A DNA stretch of 64,000 nucleotides. Source: Bacillota bacterium (GTDB lineage: Bacteria; Bacillota; Sulfobacillia; JAIMAT01). The stretch lies in assembly GCA_029961055.1 (NCBI GenBank), contig JASBVM010000023.1, positions 1 to 64,000 on the forward strand. The letters are read 5' to 3'. The notes under the pieces were generated by a model. The model was not told the origin of the DNA and searched no databases. It was given only the letters and a program-made list of their open reading frames with translations. This document shows positions 25,792-33,868 of the stretch, in pieces. A program made the position numbers and the translations under genes. Positions within the stretch are counted from its first letter, which is position 1; the number at the start of each line of letters is the position of its first letter.

Positions 25792-25992
25792 TCAGATCCT
25801 TACAACGTTCTGGGCCTGCGGTCCCTTGGTGCCCTGAACGATGTCGAACTCGACGCGCTGACCTTCCTCGAGGGTCCGGAATCCTTCACTCTGAATGGCG
25901 GTGTAGTGCACGAAGACGTCGCCCTCACCGTCGTCACGGCTGATGAACCCGTAACCCTTCTCCGCGTTGAACCACTTGACAGTACCCTGCAA
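25792..25992 (-). CDS. Cold-shock protein (CspA/CspB family)
   Basis: A 66-residue single-domain RNA chaperone. The RNA-binding motifs are intact: RNP1 KGYGFISRD and RNP2 DVFVHYTAI. The start [13 protein letters not shown] and the C-terminal [10 protein letters not shown] are typical of the family. The start codon is TTG (25990-25992), with GGAGG upstream; no ATG is available there. An extended -10 promoter lies about 55 bp upstream, leaving a 5' leader of roughly 45 nt, short for a cold-responsive leader. The gene uses noticeably less GC-extreme codons than its neighbours, as expected for a highly expressed conserved gene. Confidence 0.96.
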   Translation of the reverse strand: MQGTVKWFNAEKGYGFISRDDGEGDVFVHYTAIQSEGFRTLEEGQRVEFDIVQGTKGPQAQNVVRI

Positions 25993-26045
25993 ACCTTGAG
26001 ACCTCCAGGTGAAGAGATTCGCCGAACCGGGGTCAGCGTACCGCT

Positions 26046-26072
26046 AGTATACCACAGGCAGGCCCGGGTAAA
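26046..26072 (-). promoter_or_regulatory. Promoter of the cold-shock gene
   Basis: Read on the minus strand: TTTACC (26067-26072), a 15-bp spacer and TATACT (26046-26051) preceded by TGG, which makes an extended -10. The short spacer is compensated by the TGn element. Transcription would start near 26039. Confidence 0.6.
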
Positions 26073-26170
26073 GCCTGCCTGTTCTCCGGCCGACTCGCAT
26101 CCGGCCGGACGCGCCGGAGCCCCCCAGCAGGAGAACCCCAGGTGGCAGGAGGGAAGGAGGGAGGACGAAG

Positions 26171-26374
26171 GTGGGTCAGGTCGTGCCGCTCTTCCGCGAC
26201 ATGCACTGCCAATCCTGCGGTAAACTGATCCGGCGGTTCCGCGGCAACGATCCCACGCTACGGACGCTGGAGGCCATGGAGCGTGAGGGACGCTTCCGCC
26301 GGATCTGCGTCGCCTGCGCCCGTGCGCAGGCCGGGGAGCGCGCCGCGCCGGTACGCCGCCGGGCCATCCCCTGA
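26171..26374 (+). CDS. Small zinc-ribbon-like protein
   Basis: A 67-residue protein that I do not recognise by name. Two CxxC pairs (HCQSCGKL near residue 13 and RICVACARA near residue 44) suggest one zinc bound in a ribbon, as in small regulators or RNA-binding proteins. A basic stretch RRFRGND lies between them and the C-terminus is Arg-rich. The GTG at 26171 follows GGAGGGAGGACGAAG. It is followed by an acetyltransferase gene 70 bp later. Confidence 0.6.
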   Translation: MGQVVPLFRDMHCQSCGKLIRRFRGNDPTLRTLEAMEREGRFRRICVACARAQAGERAAPVRRRAIP

Positions 26375-26444
26375 CGGGGAGTGAACGGGCTCCCGACCGC
26401 GGGAGACGGCCGGACCCGGGCGAGATCGAGGAGGGTGGGCAGCC

Positions 26445-26912
26445 TTGTGGACCGTCGAGTACGCCACCACGGACGACGTACCCAGCATCCTGAACGTGCA
26501 GCGGTCGGCCTTCAGCGAGAACCAGCGTCGCTATCGCTTTCCCCTGCCCCAGTTGCGTGAGACGGAGGAAGACCTCCTGCGCGACCTGCGGGAGGCGGTC
26601 GTCCTGGTCGCGCGCCAGGCGGACGAGGTGATCGGGGCGGTTCGCGGCCGCCTGGACGGCGAGGTCTGCGAGGTCTACGACCTGGCCGTCGATCCCGCCT
26701 ACTCCCACCTGGCGGTGGGACGCTCGCTGATGAGCCGGGTCGAGGCCGAGGCGCTCGGTCGAGGGGCCACCCGGGTCGTCTTGCGCACGGGCCTGAGGGA
26801 CGCGCCGGCCATCGACTTCTACCTGAAACTGGGGTACCGGCCGACCACCGTCCTGCGCGACGACCTGACCGAGTACGACCAGGTCGAGTTCGTCAAGGTG
26901 CTGGCGGAGTGA
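26445..26912 (+). CDS. GNAT-family N-acetyltransferase
   Basis: A 155-residue acetyl-CoA-dependent acetyltransferase. Fold elements in order are an N-terminal strand and helix (VEYATTDDVPSILNVQRSAF), the strand VYDLAVDPAYSHLAVGRSLM, which carries the acetyl-CoA pyrophosphate loop in slightly altered form (the usual Q/RxxGxG/A reads HLAVGRS), and the end pair DAPAIDFYLKLGYRP. The substrate cannot be inferred. The TTG at 26445 has GGAGGG upstream. The gene is followed by two competing GC-rich hairpins. Confidence 0.8.
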   Translation: MWTVEYATTDDVPSILNVQRSAFSENQRRYRFPLPQLRETEEDLLRDLREAVVLVARQADEVIGAVRGRLDGEVCEVYDLAVDPAYSHLAVGRSLMSRVEAEALGRGATRVVLRTGLRDAPAIDFYLKLGYRPTTVLRDDLTEYDQVEFVKVLAE

Positions 26913-26916
26913 CCGC

Positions 26917-26977
26917 CCCCGGGCCGCCGCCCCGGCAGCGGCGGCCCGGGGCTCCTTCCGGGGGAGGAGCCCCGGGC
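26917..26977 (+). promoter_or_regulatory. Two overlapping, mutually exclusive hairpins
   Basis: Stem A is a perfect 14-bp helix (26917-26930 with 26938-26951). Stem B is a perfect 12-bp helix (26944-26955 with 26966-26977). They share 26944-26951, so only one can form at a time. Neither is followed by a U tract. They may simply be strong 3' ends after the acetyltransferase gene or may form a switch ahead of the gene at 27081. Confidence 0.45.
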
Positions 26978-27080
26978 GCGACCGGAAGCTGGGCCGCCTG
27001 CCACGCTTGTCCGTTTCCGCACGGTGTCCCAAGTCCTTAACATGAACAGAGGTAGGATCTCGTGCCCGAGGAGGTAGGCG

Positions 27081-27626
27081 GTGTCGGCGGGATCTCGGCG
27101 CGCGGCCCGGATCGTCCTGGGCCTGGCGGCGGGCTTGGTCGTCCTCTTCGGCGGTCAGTGGCTCTACCGCTGGACCACCTTCACCCGTCCGCTCCAGGCC
27201 GCCATGGCGAGCCGGGCGGAGGTTGAAAGCTACCGGGTCGACTCCCAGGCGACTCCTCCCGTGATCCAGGTCCGGCTCAGGCCGGTGGCCAACCTGCAGG
27301 AGAGCTACCGCTCGCTGGAGCAGGCGCTCGACGCCTCCCTGGGATCCGGCCGCTTCCGCCTGGAGGTGGCGGACCGGCGGGACGCCGAGCTGACCAGCGA
27401 CTACTACCGGCTCAACCTGGTACTGGCCGAAGGGTTGGCGACCGGCCACTTCCTGGACATGGACCGGAGGGCCCAGCAGATGGCTCGCACGTTGGGTCTC
27501 CGGCGGCTGACCCTGACCGTGGACGAACGCTACCTGTACGTGACGATGGTGAAAGGAAGCCATTACCTCTACGAACTGGTGCCCCGAGCGGCAGCCGGCA
27601 AGAGCGAGGTGAGCGGGAGCGGATGA
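27081..27626 (+). CDS. Membrane-anchored protein paired with FtsH-like protease
   Basis: A 181-residue protein with one N-terminal transmembrane helix (IVLGLAAGLVVLFGGQWLY, residues 11-29) and a soluble alpha/beta domain probably outside the membrane. The end of the domain (LTLTVDERYLYVTMVKGSHYLYELVPR) looks well structured and conserved in style, but I cannot name the family. The GTG at 27081 follows GAGGAGGTAGGCG. The TGA stop overlaps the first ATG of the AAA protease gene, so the two are translationally coupled and probably act together, perhaps as adaptor and protease. That link is inference from gene order. Confidence 0.65.
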   Translation: MSAGSRRAARIVLGLAAGLVVLFGGQWLYRWTTFTRPLQAAMASRAEVESYRVDSQATPPVIQVRLRPVANLQESYRSLEQALDASLGSGRFRLEVADRRDAELTSDYYRLNLVLAEGLATGHFLDMDRRAQQMARTLGLRRLTLTVDERYLYVTMVKGSHYLYELVPRAAAGKSEVSGSG

Positions 27627-29128
27627 TGGAACTGGCGATCGGTGCAGCGATCGCCCTGAGCCTCTTCCTCCTGGGCCAGGGCGTCAACGTTCTTCCGCTC
27701 TGGGTGCTCGCGGGTGGGCTCGTCCTCGTCTACCGCACGCTGGGCATCCCCGGCCTGCCGCTGCGGCGGTTCGCGCCGCTGGCTCCCTTCGAGCGGGACG
27801 AGGGGATCACCTTCGACGACATCGGCGGGCAGGGCTCCGCCAAGCAGGAGCTGATGGAGGCGCTCACCTTCGTCACCGAGGTGGAGCGCGTCCGCACCAT
27901 GGGCATCCGGCCGCTGCGCGGCATCCTGCTGGTCGGCCCCCCGGGGACCGGCAAGACGCTTCTGGCCAAGGCGGCGGCTACCGCCACCCGCTCGGTCTTC
28001 ATCCCCACCTCCGGGTCGGAGTTCGTGGAGATGTACGCCGGCGTAGGCGCGCAGCGGGTGCGCGAGCTGTTCCGCAGGGCGCGGGAGACGGCGCGGCGGA
28101 CCGGGCGGACCAGCGCCATCGTCTTCATCGACGAGCTGGAGGTGCTGGGCGGCAAGCGCGGCCGCCACGAGAGCCACCTGGAGTACGACCAGACGCTCAA
28201 CCAGCTGCTGGTGGAGATGGACGGCATCCGCGCCGACCAGGAGGTCTACGTGCTGGTGATCGGCGCCACCAACCGGCCCGACCTGCTGGACGAGGCCCTG
28301 ACGCGCCCCGGCCGGTTCGACCGGGTGGTCCGGGTGGAGCTGCCCGACCGGGAGGGCCGGCGGCAGATCCTGGAGCTGCACACCCGGAACAAGCGGCTGG
28401 CCGGGGATGTCGATCTGGACGAGGTGGCGCGGGAGACCTTCGGCTTCTCCGGCGCGCACCTGGAGAATCTGACCAACGAGGCGGCCATCCTCGCCATGCG
28501 CCAGGGCGAGGAAGCGATCCACCAGCGCCACCTCCTGGAGGCCATCGACAAGGTGATCATGGGCGAGAGGCTGGACCGCCGCCCCAGCGAGGAAGAGCGC
28601 TACCGGATCGCGGTCCACGAGTCGGGCCATGCGCTGGTGGGCGAGTGGCTGGAGCCCGGGTCGGTGGCCAGCATCACCATCGCCTCGCGCGGGGAGGCGC
28701 TGGGCTACGTGCGGCAGGCCCCCCAGGACGATCCGTACCTTTATACGCAGGAGTACCTGGAGAACCAGATCTGCCGTGCCCTGGGCGGCTCGCTGGCCGA
28801 GCGGCTCCTCCTGGGGAGCAGCAGCACCGGTGCGGCCGGAGATTTCGACCAGGCGCTCTCCCTGGCGGAGCGGATGATCTACGCGGGCATGACGCGACTG
28901 GGCGTGGTCAGCCGGGAGACGCTTCCCCAGGTGCTCCGCCACCGCGCGCTGAGCGAGCTGATGAACGAGATGGAACGCCGGACCCAGGCGATTCTGGAGG
29001 AGAACCGGGGGCAGCTGGAGCAGGCGGCGCGGCAGCTGCTGGAACGCGAGCGGATGAGCGGGGCGGAGCTGCGCCGGCTCCTGGGCTGGCCGCCCCTGGC
29101 GGCGCAGGCAGGAGCGGGCGGGCGCTAG
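27623..29128 (+). CDS. Compact FtsH-like membrane AAA+ metalloprotease
   Basis: A 501-residue protein with two N-terminal hydrophobic segments (about 4-22 and 25-42) instead of the usual periplasmic domain. It continues with an AAA+ module: Walker A GPPGTGKT (105-112), Walker B SAIVFIDELE, pore motif MYAGVGAQRVRELF, sensor GATNRP and arginine finger ALTRPGRFDR. The M41 protease domain has HESGH (332-336) as zinc site, and the later GDFDQALSLAERMI holds the third ligand Asp. It is shorter than classical FtsH (about 600-650 aa), and its Walker B reads IDELE where FtsH has IDEID, so it is a paralogue-like form. It is coupled to the preceding membrane protein gene. Confidence 0.85.
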   Translation: MMELAIGAAIALSLFLLGQGVNVLPLWVLAGGLVLVYRTLGIPGLPLRRFAPLAPFERDEGITFDDIGGQGSAKQELMEALTFVTEVERVRTMGIRPLRGILLVGPPGTGKTLLAKAAATATRSVFIPTSGSEFVEMYAGVGAQRVRELFRRARETARRTGRTSAIVFIDELEVLGGKRGRHESHLEYDQTLNQLLVEMDGIRADQEVYVLVIGATNRPDLLDEALTRPGRFDRVVRVELPDREGRRQILELHTRNKRLAGDVDLDEVARETFGFSGAHLENLTNEAAILAMRQGEEAIHQRHLLEAIDKVIMGERLDRRPSEEERYRIAVHESGHALVGEWLEPGSVASITIASRGEALGYVRQAPQDDPYLYTQEYLENQICRALGGSLAERLLLGSSSTGAAGDFDQALSLAERMIYAGMTRLGVVSRETLPQVLRHRALSELMNEMERRTQAILEENRGQLEQAARQLLERERMSGAELRRLLGWPPLAAQAGAGGR

Positions 29129-29185
29129 ACGGAATCCCGGAAGCGGGCCGACCGGCATGGGAGCGGGGTCGAGGAGGCTGGCGGG

Positions 29186-29683
29186 ATGAGCGGGGAGCGC
29201 GCCGCGGGGCTGGCGGAGCGCGTCGGCGACCTGCTGCGGCGCCGGGGCGAGACGCTGGCGGTGGCGGAGTCCTGTACCGGCGGTCTCCTGGCCGACCGGA
29301 TCACCGACGTGCCCGGCGCCTCGGACTACTTCCTCCTGGGAGTGGTCGCCTACGCCAACCGCGCCAAGGAAGCGGTGCTGGGCGTGCCGGTGACGGTGCT
29401 GGAGCGGTACGGCGCGGTCAGCGAGGAGACCGCCCGCGCCATGGCCGAGGGGGTCCGCCGGCGGGCGGGCTCCGACTGGGGCCTGGCCACCACCGGGATC
29501 GCGGGGCCCGGCGGTGCCACGCCCGCCAAGCCGGTCGGCTTGGTCTGGGTGGCGGTGGCCGGCGGCGGCGAGGTCTGGGCGGAGGAGCTCCGCCTCGACG
29601 GCGACCGGCGGCGGGTCAAGGAGCGCGCGGTGGAGCTCCTTCTGGAGAGCTTCCTCGGGAAGCTGGGGGGCGAACCGGCGTGA
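29186..29683 (+). CDS. pncC: Nicotinamide-nucleotide amidase PncC (CinA C-terminal type)
   Basis: A 165-residue protein equal to the C-terminal domain of CinA. Conserved parts are [19 protein letters not shown] with the nucleophilic Ser, [32 protein letters not shown] and [10 protein letters not shown]. The enzyme converts NMN to nicotinate mononucleotide in NAD recycling. The N-terminal COG1058 domain of full CinA is absent. In Bacillota cinA lies directly before recA; here thpR is inserted between them. The ATG at 29186 has GAGGAGG upstream and the stop overlaps the thpR start. Confidence 0.9.
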   Translation: MSGERAAGLAERVGDLLRRRGETLAVAESCTGGLLADRITDVPGASDYFLLGVVAYANRAKEAVLGVPVTVLERYGAVSEETARAMAEGVRRRAGSDWGLATTGIAGPGGATPAKPVGLVWVAVAGGGEVWAEELRLDGDRRRVKERAVELLLESFLGKLGGEPA

Positions 29684-30288
29684 GCGGGAGCTGGCGCCTC
29701 TTCGTGGCGGTGCCGCTCCAGGCGCTGGCTGGCCCCGCGCTGGCGGCGATCCGCACCCGCTGGGACGGGGGGCCGCGCGGGGTGCGCTGGGTGGAGCCGG
29801 AGCAGCTTCACCTCACGCTCCGCTTCCTGGGCGAGACGCCCCGGGAGCGGGTCGAGCCGCTGGTGGGCGAGCTGGGGCGGATCGCCCGCCCGGAAGGAGC
29901 GGCGCCGATCCGGCTGGTGGGGGGAGGAGCCTTCCCCGACCCGCGGCGCGCGCGGGTGCTCTGGCTCGGCGTGGCCGCGGACTGGCTGGAGCCGCTGGCC
30001 GGGGCCGTGGAGGCCGGCGTACGGCGGCTGGGGTGGCCCGCGGAGAGGCGCCGCTTCCTCCCGCACCTGACGGTGGGGCGGAGCCGGCGGGAGAGCCCGG
30101 TCGACGTCTCCGATCTGATAGGCTCCTGGCAGGGGCACCCCTGGGCATCGGGGTCGGTGGCGGAATTCGCGCTCTACCGCAGCGAGCTGAGGCCGGAGGG
30201 TGCGCGCTACTCCGTGGTGGCGCGGTTCCCTTTTTCACCTCTCCCCTTGTCAACCTCCGGGCATGGGAGGATACTGGGAGAGAAGTGA
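29680..30288 (+). CDS. thpR: RNA 2',3'-cyclic phosphodiesterase (2'-5' RNA ligase family)
   Basis: A 202-residue 2H phosphoesterase. The two HxTx motifs that make up the active site are HLTL (His44) and HLTV (His129). The start [11 protein letters not shown] and the segment RARVLWLGV are typical of ThpR. Such enzymes open 2',3'-cyclic phosphates and, in vitro, join tRNA halves through 2'-5' bonds. The GTG at 29680 overlaps the pncC stop (GTGA). The last 15 codons overlap the recA promoter, so recA can be transcribed independently of this gene. Confidence 0.88.
   Translation: MSGSWRLFVAVPLQALAGPALAAIRTRWDGGPRGVRWVEPEQLHLTLRFLGETPRERVEPLVGELGRIARPEGAAPIRLVGGGAFPDPRRARVLWLGVAADWLEPLAGAVEAGVRRLGWPAERRRFLPHLTVGRSRRESPVDVSDLIGSWQGHPWASGSVAEFALYRSELRPEGARYSVVARFPFSPLPLSTSGHGRILGEK
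30247..30275 (+). promoter_or_regulatory. recA promoter
   Basis: TTGTCA (30247-30252), a 17-bp spacer and GATACT (30270-30275) form a good vegetative promoter inside the end of thpR. The transcript would start near 30282. No SOS box of the GAAC-N4-GTTC type is seen around it, which is notable for recA. Confidence 0.7.
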
Positions 30289-30299
30289 TCTGGAAAAAG

Positions 30300-31355
30300 A
30301 TGGGGGATTGGGCGTTGGACCGACAGAAAGCGCTGGATTCCGCCCTGCTCCAGATCGAGCGCCAATTCGGCAAGGGTGCCATCATGCGCATGGGCGAGGC
30401 GGCGGCGCAGATGCAGGTGGAGACCATCTCCACCGGTTCGCTTGCCCTGGACCTGGCGCTGGGCGTGGGCGGGCTGCCGCGGGGACGGGTGGTGGAGATC
30501 TTCGGTCCCGAGTCCTCGGGCAAGACGACCGTCGCGCTCCACGTGATCGCCGAGGCGCAGAAGGGAGGCGGCGTCGCCGCCTTCATCGACGCGGAGCACG
30601 CGCTCGATCCCAGCTACGCACGGGGCATCGGCGTCGACGTGGACAACCTCCTCATCTCGCAGCCCGACACGGGGGAGCAGGCTCTGGAGATCGCCGACGC
30701 CCTGGTCCGGTCCGGGGCGGTGGACGTGGTCGTGGTCGACTCGGTGGCGGCGCTGGTACCCAAGGCCGAGATCGAGGGGGAGATGGGCGACTCCCACGTG
30801 GGCCTTCAGGCGCGGCTGATGTCGCAGGCCCTGCGGAAGCTGACCGGCTCCATCTCGCGCTCGCGCACCTGCGTCGTCTTCATCAACCAGCTGCGCGAGA
30901 AGGTCGGCGTCATGTTCGGCAACCCCGAGGTGACCCCCGGCGGGCGGGCGCTCAAGTTCTACGCCTCGGTCCGCATCGACGTGCGCCGGGTGGAGTCGCT
31001 CAAGCAGGGGACGGAGAACGTCGGCATCCGCGTCCGCGCCAAGGTGGTCAAGAACAAGGTGGCGCCCCCCTTCAAGCAGGCAGAGTTCGACCTGCTCTAC
31101 GGGCGCGGCATCTCCAGGGAGGGCGACATCCTGGACATCGGCTCGGAGCTGGAGATCATCCTGCGCACGGGCGCGTGGTACGCCTACGGGGACGTGCGGC
31201 TGGGCCAGGGCAAGGAGAACGCCCGCGAGTACCTGCGGGAGCATCCGGAGCTGGCGGCCGAGATCGAGGCCAGGATCCGGGAGCGGCTGGGCGGCTCGAT
31301 GGTCGCGGCCGCCACGGCGGCCGCGGACGACGACGAACCGGGAGTGGGCGAGTGA
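30300..31355 (+). CDS. recA: Recombinase RecA
   Basis: A RecA of about 351 residues that forms filaments on single-stranded DNA, exchanges strands and stimulates LexA-type cleavage. The core starts with [20 protein letters not shown]. Walker A is GPESSGKT (69-76). [18 protein letters not shown], the L1/L2 loops and [15 protein letters not shown] are intact. The start is uncertain: GTG 30285, ATG 30300 and TTG 30315 are in frame. The TTG aligns best with Bacillus RecA and has GGGGGA 8 nt upstream; I give the ATG as a neutral choice. The stop overlaps recX. No inteins or insertions are seen. Confidence 0.97.
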   Translation: MGDWALDRQKALDSALLQIERQFGKGAIMRMGEAAAQMQVETISTGSLALDLALGVGGLPRGRVVEIFGPESSGKTTVALHVIAEAQKGGGVAAFIDAEHALDPSYARGIGVDVDNLLISQPDTGEQALEIADALVRSGAVDVVVVDSVAALVPKAEIEGEMGDSHVGLQARLMSQALRKLTGSISRSRTCVVFINQLREKVGVMFGNPEVTPGGRALKFYASVRIDVRRVESLKQGTENVGIRVRAKVVKNKVAPPFKQAEFDLLYGRGISREGDILDIGSELEIILRTGAWYAYGDVRLGQGKENAREYLREHPELAAEIEARIRERLGGSMVAAATAAADDDEPGVGE

Positions 31356-31981
31356 GGATCACCGGGCTCGAGGCCGATCCCAAGGGCGGCATCGCAGTCA
31401 TGGTGGACGGCGAGCCGCTCGGCTCCGTCTCCACCGCCGCCGCCGTCGAGCTCGGCCTGCAGGTCGGCGAGGAGCTGGACGAGGAGCGGGCCGCCCGGCT
31501 TCGCCTGGAGGTGGAGACCGAGTCGGCCTTCTTGCGTGCCTTGCGCTGGCTGGCCGTGCACCCGCGCTCACGCCGCGAGCTGGAGATCCGCCTGCAGCGG
31601 GCGGGCTGGACGAAGGAGGCGGCGGAGCGGGCGCTCGCCCGGCTGGAGCGGTTCGGCTACGTGGACGATCTGGGAGTGGCGCGCCGCCTGCTCGAGGAGC
31701 GGGGGCGCGAGTGGGGCCCGGTCCGCCTGCGCCAGGAGCTGCGCAAGCGCGGGATCCCCGCGCCGGTGATCGAGGAGGCGCTGGCGGCCGCCGAGCTGCC
31801 CGCCGAGGAGTCGGTGGCGCTCGAGCTGGGACGCCAGAGGTGGCTCCGCTACCAGGGCGAGGCGGCGGAGGTCCGCCGGCGCCGGGTGGCCGACTTCCTC
31901 CGGCGGCGCGGCTTCGGCTGGGAGGTCGTGGAGCGGACTCTTGCTCGCCTTGACAGCGATTTCCGTCGACTTCTAAACTGA
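31352..31981 (+). CDS. recX: Regulatory protein RecX
   Basis: A 209-residue all-helical modulator of RecA. An N-terminal beta part ([19 protein letters not shown]) is followed by three-helix repeats with typical RecX phrases: [48 protein letters not shown] and [15 protein letters not shown]. RecX caps and shortens RecA filaments. The GTG at 31352 overlaps the recA stop by four bases, so the two are translated together. A strong promoter for the next transcript lies within its last codons. Confidence 0.92.
   Translation: MRITGLEADPKGGIAVMVDGEPLGSVSTAAAVELGLQVGEELDEERAARLRLEVETESAFLRALRWLAVHPRSRRELEIRLQRAGWTKEAAERALARLERFGYVDDLGVARRLLEERGREWGPVRLRQELRKRGIPAPVIEEALAAAELPAEESVALELGRQRWLRYQGEAAEVRRRRVADFLRRRGFGWEVVERTLARLDSDFRRLLN
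31950..31979 (+). promoter_or_regulatory. Strong promoter at the end of recX
   Basis: A perfect TTGACA (31950-31955), an 18-bp spacer and TAAACT (31974-31979) lie across the recX stop. It is among the best sigma-A type promoters in the window. Transcription would start near 31986 and run into the structured leader ahead of rny. Confidence 0.8.
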
Positions 31982-31985
31982 ACGA

Positions 31986-32204
31986 GGGCGTATGTCAACC
32001 AATCCGGCCATAGGCCGTTCGCATAGATAGACGGGGCGACAGGTGGGCGCCAGAGACGACGGGAACCATCCGGGCGACGGGACGGATCGACGCCGCCGGC
32101 GGCGGAGGAGACGGTCGGTCCGCCTCGCCGGTCGAGGCCACCCGAAGACCCGTTAATCCATGGCGAAGTGGCATTGGAGGCCGAGCCCCCGCTCGGTCTT
32201 TTTG
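31986..32204 (+). ncRNA. Candidate structured small RNA or leader upstream of rny
   Basis: The 340-bp gap between recX and rny has no coding gene. It begins with a strong promoter and contains a Rho-independent terminator 200 nt later, giving an RNA of about 218 nt. Nested helices are visible: CCAAT (31999-32003) with ATTGG (32173-32177); ACGGG (32031-32035) with CCCGT (32149-32153); GGTGG (32042-32046) with CCACC (32138-32142). Inside lie hairpins ATCCG/CGGAT (32068-32087) and CGCCG/CGGCG (32091-32104), and near the 5' end CGGCC/GGCCG. I do not recognise a known riboswitch; the size also fits a 6S-like RNA. Either a stand-alone RNA or an attenuator of rny is possible. Confidence 0.55.
32181..32204 (+). 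terminator. Terminator between the RNA candidate and rny
   Basis: CCGAGC-CCCC-GCTCGG (32181-32196) is followed by TCTTTTT. It would end most transcripts from the promoter at 31950 unless antiterminated. The stretch 32205-32321 downstream holds no further clear promoter. Confidence 0.88.
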
Positions 32205-32321
32205 CATCTCTACGGCGCCTCCGACCTCGGAACGGAGGGGGCGGAGGCCGCGGGGACCGGGCGCACAGGGCCTGCCGGTCGAGAGGAACGGGTGGGCTGA
32301 TGACGACAGGGGTGAACAAGA

Positions 32322-33857
32322 ATGGGGTGGACGCTGGTCGCCCTGCTGGTGGGGCTGGTGGCGGGCGCCGGCGCAGCCTATCTGTGGGCGCGCGGGGCGT
32401 CTACGAGCCTGCTCCATCAGGCGGAGGAAGAGGCCGCCCGCATCCGCGAGGAGGCGGCCAAGGAGAGGGAGCAGATCCTGCTCCAGGGACGGCTTCAAGC
32501 CGAGGAAGAGTCGCGTAGGCTCCTCCGCCAGGCCCAGGAAGAGGCCCAGTCGTGGCGGAGCGACGTGCAGAAGGTCGAAGCGAGGCTGGAGCAGCGCGAG
32601 GAGGGGTTGGAGCACCGGGCGCGGCAGCTGGACCGCCGCGAGGAGGAGCTGGAGCGGAGGACCCGCGAGGCGGAGGCACTCCGGGCCGAGGCCGAGCGGC
32701 TGCACCAGCAACAGATGGCGGAGCTGGAGCGGATCGCCGGACTGACCCGGCAACAGGCCCGCGAGGAGATGATGGCGGAGGTCCGCCAGGCGGCGGAGCG
32801 CGACGCGGCCCTGCTCGCCCGCCAGATCGAGGAGGAGGCGCGCAGCCGTGCGGAGCGCGAGGCGCGCGAGGTGATCGCCCAGGCGATCCAGCGCTGCGCC
32901 GCCGACTACGTGGCGGAGTCCAGCGTCTCCGTGGTCCCGCTTCCCAGCGACGACATGAAGGGGCGCATCATCGGCCGCGAGGGCCGGAACATCCGCGCCT
33001 TCGAAGCCATCGCGGGCGTCGACCTGATCGTCGACGACACGCCGGAGGCGGTGGTGGTCTCCGCCTTCGAGCCGGTCCGACGCGAGAAGGCCCGGCTGGC
33101 CCTGGAGATGCTGGTGGCGGACGGGCGGATCCATCCCGCGCGGATCGAGGAGATCTACCAGAAGGCCGAGAGGGAGATCGAGCAGGAGATCCAGCAGGCG
33201 GGCGAGGAGGCCTGCCTGGAGGTGGGCGTCCACGGCCTCCACGGCGAGCTGGTGCGCACGCTGGGGCGTCTCAAGTTCCGCACCAGCTACGGCCAGAACG
33301 TGCTTCGCCACTCCGTGGAGGTGGCGCACCTGGCGGGCATGATGGCCAGCATGCTGGGGGCCAACGTGGCGGTGGCCAAGCGCGCCGGCCTGCTCCACGA
33401 CATCGGCAAGGCGATCGACCGCGAGATGGAAGGCACCCACGTGATGCTGGGCATGGAGCTCCTCCGGCGCTACCACGAGTCGGAGGAAGTGATCCACGCC
33501 ATGTCCACCCACCACGGGGAATTCGAGGCGCTGAGCGTCGAGGCGGTGCTGGTGACCGCCGCCGACGCGCTTTCGGCCGCCCGACCGGGTGCGCGCCGGG
33601 AGACCCTGGAGGCGTACATCCAACGGCTGACCAAGCTGGAGGAGATTGCCAGCTCCTTCAAGGGCGTGGAGAAGTCCTACGCCATCCAGGCGGGGCGTGA
33701 GATCCGGATCATCGTCAAGCCGGACGAGGTGGACGACCTGGCCTCCTGGACCATGGCCAAGGAGATCGCCCGGCGCATCGAGAAGGAGATGCAGTACCCG
33801 GGACAGATCAAGGTGACCGTGATCCGCGAGTCCCGCGCGGTGGAGTATGCGCGCTGA
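32322..33857 (+). CDS. rny: Ribonuclease Y
   Basis: A 511-residue membrane-anchored endoribonuclease that starts bulk mRNA decay in Bacillota. An N-terminal transmembrane helix ([19 protein letters not shown]) is followed by a long Glu/Arg-rich coiled coil (about 30-195), a KH domain ([15 protein letters not shown], about 216-230) and an HD domain with [10 protein letters not shown] near residue 360. The length is standard (about 520 aa). The ATG at 32322 has only a modest GGGGTGA site. The 5' region contains a candidate RNA and terminator, so expression may be controlled by attenuation. ymdB follows 11 bp later, as in Bacillus. Confidence 0.97.
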   Translation: MGWTLVALLVGLVAGAGAAYLWARGASTSLLHQAEEEAARIREEAAKEREQILLQGRLQAEEESRRLLRQAQEEAQSWRSDVQKVEARLEQREEGLEHRARQLDRREEELERRTREAEALRAEAERLHQQQMAELERIAGLTRQQAREEMMAEVRQAAERDAALLARQIEEEARSRAEREAREVIAQAIQRCAADYVAESSVSVVPLPSDDMKGRIIGREGRNIRAFEAIAGVDLIVDDTPEAVVVSAFEPVRREKARLALEMLVADGRIHPARIEEIYQKAEREIEQEIQQAGEEACLEVGVHGLHGELVRTLGRLKFRTSYGQNVLRHSVEVAHLAGMMASMLGANVAVAKRAGLLHDIGKAIDREMEGTHVMLGMELLRRYHESEEVIHAMSTHHGEFEALSVEAVLVTAADALSAARPGARRETLEAYIQRLTKLEEIASSFKGVEKSYAIQAGREIRIIVKPDEVDDLASWTMAKEIARRIEKEMQYPGQIKVTVIRESRAVEYAR

Positions 33858-33868
33858 GGAGGCATGGC

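Noticed and set aside
32140-32204. T-box-like ending (GAAGTGGCATTGG before a terminator)
   Set aside because: The conserved T-box core (GGTGGNACCGCG) is not present and the downstream gene rny is not an aminoacyl-tRNA or amino-acid gene.
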